From an uncultured Kiritimatiellota bacterium (lineage in GTDB: Bacteria; Verrucomicrobiota; Kiritimatiellia; RFP12; UBA1067): 51,447 bases of DNA. The stretch spans positions 1 through 51,447 of the forward strand of contig CAKUGW010000004.1 of NCBI GenBank assembly GCA_934654805.1, written 5' to 3'. This document shows positions 27,417 through 35,170 of the stretch, piece after piece (positions within the stretch are counted from its first letter, which is position 1; each line of letters opens with the position of its first letter). The notes under the pieces were generated by a model. The model did not search any database. It had not been told where the DNA came from and saw only the letters and a list, made by a program, of their open reading frames with translations. Both the position numbers and the translations under genes were made by a program.

Positions 27417-27863
27417 TCAGCATCGCGTCGACCCATCGGACGCGGACGCGCGGCGGTCATGCCCGAACCAGCCGAACACCTCTAGCCCGACCAGCGACAG
27501 GATGGTCGCCGCGACGGCCACCGCGTAAAGCCCCGCCGCGACGGCCATGCCGATGCCCGCCGCCACCCAGATGCCTGCCGCCGTGGTGAGCCCGTGGACG
27601 GCATGCCGCTGGACGATGATCGAGCCCACGCCGATGAAGCCGATGCCGCTCACGATCTGGGCGGCGACGCGCGACGGGTCGCCCTGCCCGTCGAAGCCGT
27701 AGCGCGAGACGATCATCATCAGCGATGCGCCGACCGCCACCAGCAGATGCGTCCGCACGCCGGCGACCTTGGCGCGGTATTCGCGCTCGGCCCCGATGAG
27801 CCCGCCCAGCAGCCCCGACAGCAGCAGGCGCAGAATCAGCGTAAGCGATTCGGGCATTTCCAC
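27417..27863 (-). CDS. MgtC/SapB family inner-membrane protein
   Basis: 148 residues, four to five hydrophobic segments. The family signature is clear: LLLSGLLGGLIGAEREYRAKVAGVRTHLLVAVGASL and GIGFIGVGSII...VHGLTTAAGIWVAAGIGMAVAAG. MgtC proteins are linked to magnesium homeostasis and regulation of the F-type ATPase in other bacteria. It lacks the C-terminal ACT-like domain, as many short homologues do. The probable start is GTG 27863, preceded by GAGGAG at 6 nt, 10 bp after the hydrogenase stop; ATG 27857 is an alternative. Confidence 0.85.
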   Translation of the reverse strand: MEMPESLTLILRLLLSGLLGGLIGAEREYRAKVAGVRTHLLVAVGASLMMIVSRYGFDGQGDPSRVAAQIVSGIGFIGVGSIIVQRHAVHGLTTAAGIWVAAGIGMAVAAGLYAVAVAATILSLVGLEVFGWFGHDRRASASDGSTRC

Positions 27864-27873
27864 CGTCTTCTCC

Positions 27874-29289
27874 TCACGTCAGCGAGCACGGCCCGTTCAC
27901 GCACCCGCCGGGGCACGCCATGACCTCCAGGAAGTTCGCCGGCAGCTTGCCGGAGGCGTAGAGCCTGAGCATCGCGCAGCTCTTGCGGTCGATGCCGTTG
28001 ATCTGCTTCGCGTTCAGCCTGAAGCCGGGAATCTTCGCCGTCGCCTCCGCCAGCACCGCCTCGGTGACGCCGCAGCTGCGCGCGAAGTTGCGCGCCGTCG
28101 GGTTCGCCGGCCGCGCGACCGGCCACGGCGTGCAGGAGAGGACATCGACCTTGCGGCCCGCGAGAATCGCGCCGAGTTCCTCGAACGAGAGAACGAAGTC
28201 CACGGCCTTGCGCCGCGCCTCGCTGCGCTTGGCGACGCAGGGGCCGATGAAGACCGTCTTCGCCAGCGGGTCCTTCCCCTTCACGATCTCCTGCGTGTAG
28301 ACCATCGGGCTCGGCGTGAGCGAGACGTGGTCGACGAGATCCGGCAGGTGCTTCGCGACGAGGTTCACGAAGGCCGGACAGCACGAGGTCGTCATGAACG
28401 TCTTCGGATCCTTCTCCATGCGCTCGATGAACTCCGCCGTCTCGTGCCGCGTCGTCAGCTCCGCGCCGAGCGCGACCTCGATCACGTCCGCAAAGCCCGC
28501 CTTCGAGCAGGCCGTCAGCAGCTGCTCGATCGTGCCGGGGAACTGGTGCTCGGCCGACGGCGCGACCATCGCGACAAGCCGCTCGCCGCGCTTCATCGCC
28601 ACAAGCACGTCGAGGAGCTGCGAGCGCTCCATGACCGCGCTGAACGGACAGGCGTTGAAGCACTTGCCGCAGAAGATGCAGCGCTTGAAGTCGATCTCGG
28701 CGACGCCGTGCTCGTTCTTGCGGATCGCCCCGACGGGGCACGCCTCCTCGCACGGCACGGTCGTCTTGACGATCGCGTGGTAGGGACACGCCGTGATGCA
28801 CTTGCCGCACTTGATGCACTTCGCCGGATCGATGACGCTCCGGCCGTTCAAGACCTCGATCGCCTTCTTCGGACAGTTGTAGACGCAGGGCCGCGCAAAG
28901 CACCCCCGGCAGTTCGGCGTCGAGACGACCTTCGCGTCGGGACAGCCGCTGCACGCCGGGCCGCAGACGGAGAGCGGCGAGAGCGCGACGAGGCTGTCGG
29001 CGGGACGCGCCGGCTTCGCGCCGGCCGTCGGCGCAATCCGCTCGGCGCAGTACGCGCGCAGCGTCTTCGCCTCGTCCGTCTCCTCCTCGACCGTGACGCC
29101 GAGAAGCGCCATCAAACGGTACTTGATGACCGCGCGGTCATGGTAGACGCAGCAGCGCGAGGGATCGCTGCCCTTGGGGCGCAGCTTGATCGCGATCTGG
29201 TCGATCTCGTCCTCGAGCGTCCCCGCGTCAAAGGTGCGGACGAGCCGGATCATCAGCTCGCGCCGGAGGAATGTCGCGCCGTTCAGCAT
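27874..29289 (-). CDS. [FeFe]-hydrogenase-like protein, group B/C type
   Basis: 471 residues from ATG 29289. N-terminal Cys motifs (CGPACSGC, CRGCFARPC) precede two ferredoxin-type 4Fe-4S sites (CIKCGKCITAC...CP; CIFCGKCFNAC). The H-cluster domain has L1 TSCCPAF (about residue 300), L2 GPCVAKR (about 348) and L3 CPGGCVNG (about 461), so all four cluster cysteines are kept. L2 GPC and the early end after L3 fit the group B/C (including sensory) enzymes better than the bidirectional group A. It could evolve or sense hydrogen; maturases HydEFG are not in the window. It starts 1 nt after the 2Fe-2S partner. Confidence 0.82.
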   Translation of the reverse strand: MLNGATFLRRELMIRLVRTFDAGTLEDEIDQIAIKLRPKGSDPSRCCVYHDRAVIKYRLMALLGVTVEEETDEAKTLRAYCAERIAPTAGAKPARPADSLVALSPLSVCGPACSGCPDAKVVSTPNCRGCFARPCVYNCPKKAIEVLNGRSVIDPAKCIKCGKCITACPYHAIVKTTVPCEEACPVGAIRKNEHGVAEIDFKRCIFCGKCFNACPFSAVMERSQLLDVLVAMKRGERLVAMVAPSAEHQFPGTIEQLLTACSKAGFADVIEVALGAELTTRHETAEFIERMEKDPKTFMTTSCCPAFVNLVAKHLPDLVDHVSLTPSPMVYTQEIVKGKDPLAKTVFIGPCVAKRSEARRKAVDFVLSFEELGAILAGRKVDVLSCTPWPVARPANPTARNFARSCGVTEAVLAEATAKIPGFRLNAKQINGIDRKSCAMLRLYASGKLPANFLEVMACPGGCVNGPCSLT

Positions 29290-29290
29290 G

Positions 29291-29548
29291 TCAGGCACCC
29301 CCTTCCAGCAGTTCGCGGACGCGCGCGACGACCTTCTCCGGCGTCGCCTGGCACAGGATCTCCGAACCGTTGAGGCGCACGTAAGGCGCACCGCCGAGGC
29401 TGTCGCGCTCGCACAGGTCGAGGCAGGTCTTCGCCTCGATCTCGACGCGCCCCCGGCAGTCCGCCGGAAGCTGCTCCTCCAGGTTCATCATCTTCGCCGC
29501 ACCCAGCAGGTAGCAGGCCGTCCCACAGCAGATTTCGACTTTGATCAT
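29291..29548 (-). CDS. Thioredoxin-like [2Fe-2S] ferredoxin (NuoE/HydA-partner type)
   Basis: 85 residues. Cys pattern CCGTAC (C-x4-C) near residue 8 and CLDLC (C-x3-C) near 42 is that of NuoE-type 2Fe-2S domains; the helical N-terminal extension of NuoE is absent. It ends 1 nt before the hydrogenase start, so it is a likely electron partner. ATG 29548 lies only 6 nt after a TATACT box and has no ribosome-binding site, suggesting a leaderless message. Confidence 0.85.
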   Translation of the reverse strand: MIKVEICCGTACYLLGAAKMMNLEEQLPADCRGRVEIEAKTCLDLCERDSLGGAPYVRLNGSEILCQATPEKVVARVRELLEGGA

Positions 29549-29554
29549 GGCCGT

Positions 29555-29560
29555 AGTATA
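29555..29560 (-). promoter_or_regulatory. -10 box for the 2Fe-2S/hydrogenase operon, leaderless arrangement
   Basis: TATACT then ACGGCC and the ATG. It abuts the stop codon of the EEP gene at 29561, so the upstream transcript may also read through. Confidence 0.6.
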
Positions 29561-30448
29561 TCACTTTGGCCCATCGCCCTGCAAGTCGCGATTCGGTTTC
29601 GGCCCGGGGGACAGGACGGCGAAGAGCGCATTGTGGTCGGACAGCTCCTCGCTCGGCACGAGGCGCGGCGCGCCGGCGGGGCGGAAGCCGCGCGCGAAGA
29701 CGTAGTCGAGCGCGCTGTCGCCGTAGCGTGTCGACGGATGCGTCCCGCGACCCTCCGGCGGCAGCAGCGAGAGGAGGTTCAGGAATCCCGCCGCGTCGAA
29801 CAGCCCGAAGATCTTCTCGTCCTTGAACTCGCGCCGCCAGCGGTCGGCGTTCATGTCGCCCCCGACGAGGACGGGCCGTCCCTTCCCGGCTGAATCCTCG
29901 TGCGCGAGCAGCTGCTCGACGGCGCGCGTCCGCTTGGCGCGGTTCAGCTCGGCGAGCTGCGGCTTCTTCGACGCGCCGTAGTTCGACTTCAGGTGGACGG
30001 CATAGACGGCCGCCGTCGTCGCGGGGTCGATCCGCAGCGCGGCGAAGGCGTAGCCGCGCGGCGGCGTGGTCTTCCCGGACGGCTTCCATTTCGCCCAGCC
30101 CCGCTCGACGACCGGCAGCGTCGTCGCGATCACGTCCTGCTGCTGGTCGAAGCGGTCGCGGCGGCGGTAGGCCGAAACGGAGGCGACCACGAGGTTCGTG
30201 CGCCCGATGCGCGCGACGAGGTTCGAGGCGACGCGCGGCCCCCGGATCTCGTTCAGGCAGAGGATGACGTCGTTCGTCCCGGCGGGGTCGATCGCATCCA
30301 GCCCGCGCGCGAGCATCTTGGCGACCGCCGAGACCGTCGCCGCCTCGACGTCGGGGTGCGCACGGTGCTCGGCACGGCCGGACGGGAACCAGTTCCCGTT
30401 CCAGGTCCCGACGACGACGGCAGCGAGAATAGAGAAGAACGTGTGCAT
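29561..30448 (-). CDS. Exported endonuclease/exonuclease/phosphatase-family protein
   Basis: 295 residues with an N-terminal hydrophobic segment (MHTFFSILAAVVVG). The family's metal and catalytic residues are visible: WNGNWFP, the Glu in LNEIRG, GGDMNADRW, DYVFARG and SDHNALFA. Members cut nucleic acids or phosphodiester/inositol or sphingolipid head groups; a signal-like N-terminus points to action outside the cytoplasm. Starts 3 nt after the HAD-like gene. Confidence 0.8.
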   Translation of the reverse strand: MHTFFSILAAVVVGTWNGNWFPSGRAEHRAHPDVEAATVSAVAKMLARGLDAIDPAGTNDVILCLNEIRGPRVASNLVARIGRTNLVVASVSAYRRRDRFDQQQDVIATTLPVVERGWAKWKPSGKTTPPRGYAFAALRIDPATTAAVYAVHLKSNYGASKKPQLAELNRAKRTRAVEQLLAHEDSAGKGRPVLVGGDMNADRWRREFKDEKIFGLFDAAGFLNLLSLLPPEGRGTHPSTRYGDSALDYVFARGFRPAGAPRLVPSEELSDHNALFAVLSPGPKPNRDLQGDGPK

Positions 30449-30451
30449 GGC

Positions 30452-31405
30452 TCAGAATCCCGGCAGGTTGAGCTGGCCCGAAACGCAGACCTTGCGGCCC
30501 TTGGCCAGTGTGCGGTCGGACGTGTCGTAGACGACGAACTTGAAGCCGTCGAAACGCTTCGAGAGCTCGCGGCGGACGAAGCTCGAGACCGTCTTCACGT
30601 TGCCGACGTCGTCGTCCGAGAAGCCGATAGAGACCGACCGGTCAAGACGCCCGGAGCGGCGCAGCATGTGGAAGACGTGCTCCACGAAGTCGCGGATCGC
30701 GAACTCCTTGGCGAGCTCCGGCCGCGTCGCCGTCGTGGCGACGGCCAGCTTCTCGCGGTAGATCGGGTCGTTCGCCATCCGCGCGCGGAACCCCGCGTAG
30801 GTGACGGCCGAATAGCGGCACATGCCGAGGTAGTAGTCGAGTTCCTCGGCGTCCGTGCCGAACTCGCCGTCGCCCACGCCGTCGATCCAACGGCGGTAAC
30901 CGCGCAGGTTCGACATCATCTCGGTGCGGTCCTCCTCGGTGAGGGCGTAGCGGATGAAGATGCGCACGGCCTTCTTCAGCGTCTCGGGGGAGTGCCCGCG
31001 CGCCGTCACGATCGCGAAGAGCCGCCCTTCGCACAGCGTCTTCTTCAGGGCCTGGTAGCTCGGCCCCGGCTTCGCGCCGTGCTCGACCTTCTCCAGCGCG
31101 GCGACGGTGTCCTCGAGAAAGAGGTTCGGCGGGGCCTGCCCCCCGCCGTCGGACGGCGGATCCTCGAAGTTGCGGAACGCCTCCGCCCAGTTTCCGCCGG
31201 GCGCGCGGTAGTGCGCGACGTCGGCCCGGACGAGCGCAAAGGTCGCCGTCGAGACCTCGACGGGCTTCCACGTGCCGTCGTCCTCCCGATGCTCCATCCG
31301 GATCTTCGTCGGCATGTGGAGGATGTTGTCGTCCCAGTCGAAGATGTAGTACTTGAAGTCGCGCGTGGCGACGGCTTCGTTCACGTATGGAATCGGCTTC
31401 TTCAC
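30452..31405 (-). CDS. HAD-like hypothetical protein
   Basis: 317 residues, cytoplasmic, starting at GTG 31405, one nt after the phosphatase stop. The early segment FKYYIFDWDDNILHMPTKI carries the DxDD-type HAD nucleophile motif, IVTARGHSPETL is the Ser/Thr motif II, and SIGFSDDDVGN is motif IV. An insert of about 60 residues follows motif I. HAD proteins are mostly phosphatases; the substrate is not known. The compact phosphatase-HAD-EEP order suggests one phosphate-related transcript. Confidence 0.65.
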   Translation of the reverse strand: MKKPIPYVNEAVATRDFKYYIFDWDDNILHMPTKIRMEHREDDGTWKPVEVSTATFALVRADVAHYRAPGGNWAEAFRNFEDPPSDGGGQAPPNLFLEDTVAALEKVEHGAKPGPSYQALKKTLCEGRLFAIVTARGHSPETLKKAVRIFIRYALTEEDRTEMMSNLRGYRRWIDGVGDGEFGTDAEELDYYLGMCRYSAVTYAGFRARMANDPIYREKLAVATTATRPELAKEFAIRDFVEHVFHMLRRSGRLDRSVSIGFSDDDVGNVKTVSSFVRRELSKRFDGFKFVVYDTSDRTLAKGRKVCVSGQLNLPGF

Positions 31406-31406
31406 G

Positions 31407-32741
31407 TCACGCGATCACGCGGTCCAGGACGACGCGGCCGTTGAAGACGTCGTGCACGAGCAGACGCAGACGACCGTTCTCGACCGTCCCCTCGACGACC
31501 GTCGGGAAACGCCCCGCGTCCGGCTTGCCGCGCGTCACGCCCAGCTCCGGCCCGCCGCCGACCACCTGCGCCCACGGACGGTCGGCCGTCGGCGCATCGA
31601 AGCGGAAGCGGTGCTTGTGCCCGCAGACGACGAGCTGGACGCCCGCCTTCTCGAGAATCGGCACCCAGAGGTCGTGGCATTCGCGCGACCAGTAGGCGTA
31701 GTCCTCCGGATCGACCTTCACGCCGTCGTGCGGGTAGTCCGGATGGTCCTTCGCCGCGAAAAGCGGAATGTGGCAGAAGAGCACCTTGAACTTCGCCGCC
31801 GCGATCTCGGGGCGCGCGAACTGCTCCGCGAGCCACGCCGCCTGCGCCCGGCGGTACGGCTCGAAGTTCGCGAGCCCGAACCACTTCGGGTGCGCGTCCG
31901 GCTTGTCCTCGCCCGTGTCCATGCCGACGAGCGCCATCTCGCCGAGGCGCACGGCGAAGTTCCACTTGAGGTCCCACTGGTCGCCGCGCCGCTCGCCCGG
32001 ATGGCGCGGCTGCATGACCTCCTCCTTCTTCGAGATCCAGCTGCCCCGGAAGTCGTGGTTGCCCGACTCGAAGAGGACGGGGATCGACGCCGCGTAGTCG
32101 CGGCTCGCGACCGGCGGATCGAGGAAGATCTCGACGGCCGTCTCCTTCTTCTGCGTCGTGTTGGTCGCGTCGCCGTTCCAGACGACCGCCGCCGGCGCGA
32201 GATCCTTGATCTTCTTCGCGATCATCTCGAACGGCTTCCACTGCGCGTGCGTGTCGGACATCATGCAGAAGTGCGCCCGCGCGCCCGCGCCGAGCGTCGT
32301 GAACGCGTACGCCTTCGAGACGACCGGCGCGCCGAGCTTCGCGTCGTAGATGTTCTGGTAGTCGGTGAACGGCGTCGTGATCGTGCGGTACCAATATCGC
32401 GTCGCGGGCTTCAGGTTCTCCAGCCGCACCTCCAGCGCGGAGACGTCGATCGGCACGAGCCCGTAGCCGCCCGACTTGACGAAGGTCGAGTTCTCGAACG
32501 CGGGGTTGTCCGCATACTCGACGACGCCCTTGGAGAGGCCCGAGACCTTCCACGTCACGCCCATCGTCGTCTCGCCCGGCGCCTGCAGGTTCGGGCAGCC
32601 GACCGTCAGCGGCGCGCCCTGCGTGCCGAGGAACGGATCCGCCGGCGCGTCCGCCGCCTTCGTCTCCGCCGCCACGCCGGCCGTCGCCGCGAGCGCCCCC
32701 GTACCGGCCAAAAACCCCCGGCGGCTCATCGATTTCGCCAT
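31407..32741 (-). CDS. Tat-exported purple-acid-phosphatase-like metallophosphoesterase
   Basis: 444 residues from ATG 32741 (AAGGAA upstream). Twin-arginine signal MSRRGFLAGTGALAATAGVAA. An N-terminal fibronectin-like domain (GVTWKVSG...LENLKPATRYWYR) precedes the calcineurin-like domain with MSDTHA, WNGDATN, ESGNHDF, CHIPLF and CGHKHRFRF, the five metal-ligand blocks. Probably a periplasmic phosphomonoesterase binding two metals. First gene of a phosphatase-HAD-EEP transcript. Confidence 0.88.
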   Translation of the reverse strand: MAKSMSRRGFLAGTGALAATAGVAAETKAADAPADPFLGTQGAPLTVGCPNLQAPGETTMGVTWKVSGLSKGVVEYADNPAFENSTFVKSGGYGLVPIDVSALEVRLENLKPATRYWYRTITTPFTDYQNIYDAKLGAPVVSKAYAFTTLGAGARAHFCMMSDTHAQWKPFEMIAKKIKDLAPAAVVWNGDATNTTQKKETAVEIFLDPPVASRDYAASIPVLFESGNHDFRGSWISKKEEVMQPRHPGERRGDQWDLKWNFAVRLGEMALVGMDTGEDKPDAHPKWFGLANFEPYRRAQAAWLAEQFARPEIAAAKFKVLFCHIPLFAAKDHPDYPHDGVKVDPEDYAYWSRECHDLWVPILEKAGVQLVVCGHKHRFRFDAPTADRPWAQVVGGGPELGVTRGKPDAGRFPTVVEGTVENGRLRLLVHDVFNGRVVLDRVIA

Positions 32742-33089
32742 TTCAGACGTTCCTTTCAATTCCACTTGAATGTCAAAAAGCGGGTATTATAGCAAAGTTT
32801 CGCCCAGGCATCCACCCCAAGTCCCATGCGTCAGAATTTTCCACATGGAGTTTTTAGATGGCCGTCCGGTTCTTGCCTTTTTCGGTCGACGCATTCACCG
32901 AGTTTCCGCTTGCCCTGCCACCACGCGAGTCCGAAAGCGGGGACCTTGCCCTCGTTCCCGTCTCCCCGTCGCCCCGATTGCCCTTCGTCAGTGGTGCGGA
33001 GGCCGCATGGGTTGCTCCGCGAGCATGACGGCTTGGGCTTTCGGAGCAGTGCCGAAGCCGACTGGCCGCAGGATGATGACAACGCTATG
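32742..33089. other. 348-bp gap between phosphatase promoter and the insertion sequence
   Basis: Contains the phosphatase leader and promoter and the downstream flank of the transposase gene. I see no coding sequence. The left end of the insertion sequence should be here, but I could not match inverted repeats with the right flank. Confidence 0.5.
32786..32791 (-). promoter_or_regulatory. -10 box of the metallophosphoesterase promoter
   Basis: TATAAT followed by ACCCG, 45 nt upstream of the ATG; same extended form as at ileS and the isomerase gene. Confidence 0.65.
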
Positions 33090-33592
33090 TCATAGTAGAC
33101 CGCCTTTCGTCATGATTCGCATCAGCTTCGATGGATGCCTGAGCAAATCCCTCTGCACCGCCTCGGTCGACTTCCCCGGACTTCGTGCACAGACCCACAT
33201 CCCGAGCGAACGCGCGACCATCATGGCCGACATGATATTCAGGTCGAGGCGACGCGTCAGCTTGTCCTCGTGGTAGCCGTTGTCGCGCTTGCCGTGGTAC
33301 ACCTCGACGCACCAGTGCGCGCGCACGTGCCCCGCGAGCTTCTCGACGCAGGCGTCGCCCTCGCATCCGAGATCTTCGGGTGCAAGAGACGTGACGTGCC
33401 AGGCGACCTCCTGCGTCGGCTTGCCGATCCTCTCGTAAATCTTCCGCCCGTGCTTGTCTCGCTTGCCATTCCAGACGACCTTCCACGTCTGGCGGAACGT
33501 GCGGATGGCCATCGTCACGCCGGGAAAGTCCGCGTCGACGGGGTCGCCCGCAAGGTACGCCTTCGTCTCGCGTTCCTCCCGGCGGTCCCGGT
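33090..33592 (-). CDS. C-terminal part of the ISAs1 transposase (-1 frame)
   Basis: Continues the transposase in the -1 frame from ELNRDRREERETKAYLAGDP onward; first independent ATG is at 33518. It carries RAHWCVEVYHGKRDNGYHEDKLTRR, the segment that supplies the last catalytic Glu of the DDE triad in ISAs1 proteins (family form HWxIENxLHWxLDVxFxED). Without fusion to the upstream frame it has no catalytic function. Confidence 0.75.
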
Positions 33593-34936
33593 TCAGCTCT
33601 TTTTCTTAAACGTGCCGACGAGAGGCCGGATGCGCGAGATCGTCTCGCACTGTCTCTTGACGCTCTTCTGGTTCGCCTTGACCTGCAGGACGTAGTCGCC
33701 GCCCTGCTCGAGGACGATCCTCGCCGTGTCGTCCTGGGTGTCGAGCGCGTCTGCGCTGACGACCGCGCCGGAGAGGTCCTGCTTCGCGAGGACGTTCTGC
33801 GTGACGGGCAGTTCGCACCGCCCCTTGAGCCCCTCCTTCTTCGAGACGGGTGCGACAGCGACGACGTCCCCGCCCTCCGCGTCGACGAGCGAGACGAGCC
33901 CGACGATCTCCCGGATGAACTTCCCGTCCACGGCAAGGTGCCGCGGGAGCTTCCCCGCCTGGGCCGTCATCCACTTCGAGAGACGCGCCGCGTAGTCAGC
34001 CACGTTGAAGTCGTGCCGCCCCGCCTTGTCCTTGTGCGCGAGGACGTAGTGAAACGTGCTGTAGCTCGGGCAGGCATACTTCCCCTCGACAGGATTGCCG
34101 AGCGCGTCGCGCTTCCTCGCGCACCCGACCGCCTTGAGCTGCTCGTCCGTGAGCGTCGTGGCGTAGGCGTGCGCGGACTTGAGGTCGTGCGCACCCGCCG
34201 CGACGCCCATCGTGAAGAGCGTCAGCACCGTGCCGATGGCGACCGACTTGTTCCGCTTGCGCGGGTCCTGCGCGTGGCAGAGCTCCCAGTAGAGGCTCTC
34301 GACCTGCTCCGGCGAGCACGGCAGGACGCCGTCCGCCTTTGAGTGCGCCGCGACGTCGTACTCGTCCGGGAGGTTGTTGGCGACGATCGTCTCCCATGCG
34401 TCCTTCGTGAAGCCCTTCATGTAGAGGGCCTTCGGGCTGTCGTTCTTGATGAAGAAGTCGCGGGAATGCCCGACACGGGAGAATCCTCGCGTCTTGCCGA
34501 CCGCCTTCCACCCCGCCGCGCGGTAGCACGTTCCCGCCGTGCGCTCGATGTCGCAGAACGTCTCGGCGAGCAGCGGGGAATAGCCCCACTTCCTCTTCCA
34601 GATCGCCGGAAGCTCGCGTATCGCCATGCCGAGGAGCTGGGAGCCGAGGTTCGGACGAGCACCCTTCTTGTTGAGGATCGTGAAGCGCCTGTTGCTGGCG
34701 ATCAGCTTCAGCCGCTTCGCGCACATGGCGCGGTTCCAGCCGATCTCAAGGTCGCGCGGCTTCAGGCGGTAGCAGGCCGCGGCCCACGTCATGAGGGCGA
34801 TCCACTTCCCGTCCTCCTCGAAGATGAGGCGGATCATGTCACCCGCCCCGTGGGACTCGCCCATGTAGTGGTACTCTCCCTCGAGATCCCTGAACTTCTT
34901 CACCTCGTCATGCTGGCACTCACGAACCGTGATCAT
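33593..34936 (-). CDS. DruA (DUF4338) domain fused to ISAs1 transposase N-terminal part
   Basis: 447 residues from ATG 34936 (GGGAG eight nt upstream). Residues about 1-195 match the DruA/DUF4338 fold (HYMGESHGAGDMIRLIF, IGWNRAMCAKRLKLIASNRRF, LLAETFCDIERTAGTCYRAAGW). DruA is a component of the Druantia anti-phage system; DUF4338 domains are also known beside transposases. Residues about 210-447 are an ISAs1 transposase with first Asp in HLAVDGKFI and second in VVSADALDTQ. It stops at GTFKKKS, before the catalytic Glu, right after the slippery string AAGAAAAAG. Confidence 0.82.
   Translation of the reverse strand: MITVRECQHDEVKKFRDLEGEYHYMGESHGAGDMIRLIFEEDGKWIALMTWAAACYRLKPRDLEIGWNRAMCAKRLKLIASNRRFTILNKKGARPNLGSQLLGMAIRELPAIWKRKWGYSPLLAETFCDIERTAGTCYRAAGWKAVGKTRGFSRVGHSRDFFIKNDSPKALYMKGFTKDAWETIVANNLPDEYDVAAHSKADGVLPCSPEQVESLYWELCHAQDPRKRNKSVAIGTVLTLFTMGVAAGAHDLKSAHAYATTLTDEQLKAVGCARKRDALGNPVEGKYACPSYSTFHYVLAHKDKAGRHDFNVADYAARLSKWMTAQAGKLPRHLAVDGKFIREIVGLVSLVDAEGGDVVAVAPVSKKEGLKGRCELPVTQNVLAKQDLSGAVVSADALDTQDDTARIVLEQGGDYVLQVKANQKSVKRQCETISRIRPLVGTFKKKS
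33599..33607 (-). promoter_or_regulatory. Possible -1 frameshift site in the transposase
   Basis: AAG-AAA-AAG in frame 0, followed two codons later by the stop. Slipping back one base at AAAAAG joins the frame encoding the catalytic Glu. A one-base indel would look the same. Confidence 0.45.
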
Positions 34937-34976
34937 CCGAAACACTCCCTGCCGCTGCTTATGGCGCGGCAAGTGT

Positions 34977-35005
34977 AGTATCTCATATCAGGGCACATTT
35001 GTTAA
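34977..35005 (-). promoter_or_regulatory. Transposase promoter
   Basis: TTAACA (35000-35005), 17-bp spacer, GATACT (34977-34982), about 40 nt before the ATG. Confidence 0.5.
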
Positions 35006-35170
35006 CCGGGGGAGGTTTCGCCGGTAAACATTAACCGACCTCACCTATCTAAAATCCCCCTGAACCGGGGCGGTCGGAACGCCCTTTGCCGCCGTCGTAG
35101 AGCAGACGTGGGCGGACGACGGAGGAACTTGCACTCGGATCGTGGTGGTCCACGACGCGTCCGCGCGGCC

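Larger units (their letters stand above)
33090..34936 (-). mobile_element. ISAs1-family insertion sequence with DruA-fused transposase
   Basis: Defined by the transposase reading frames only; terminal repeats and target duplication were not recognised. The transposase promoter lies at 34977-35005, so the element extends to at least there. A -1 frame change would give one 615-residue product. Confidence 0.75.

Noticed and set aside
32742..35060. Terminal inverted repeats of the insertion sequence
   Set aside because: Candidate pairs such as sequences around 33081-33100 and 34973-34995 matched at only about 8 of 13 positions, so no ends are claimed.
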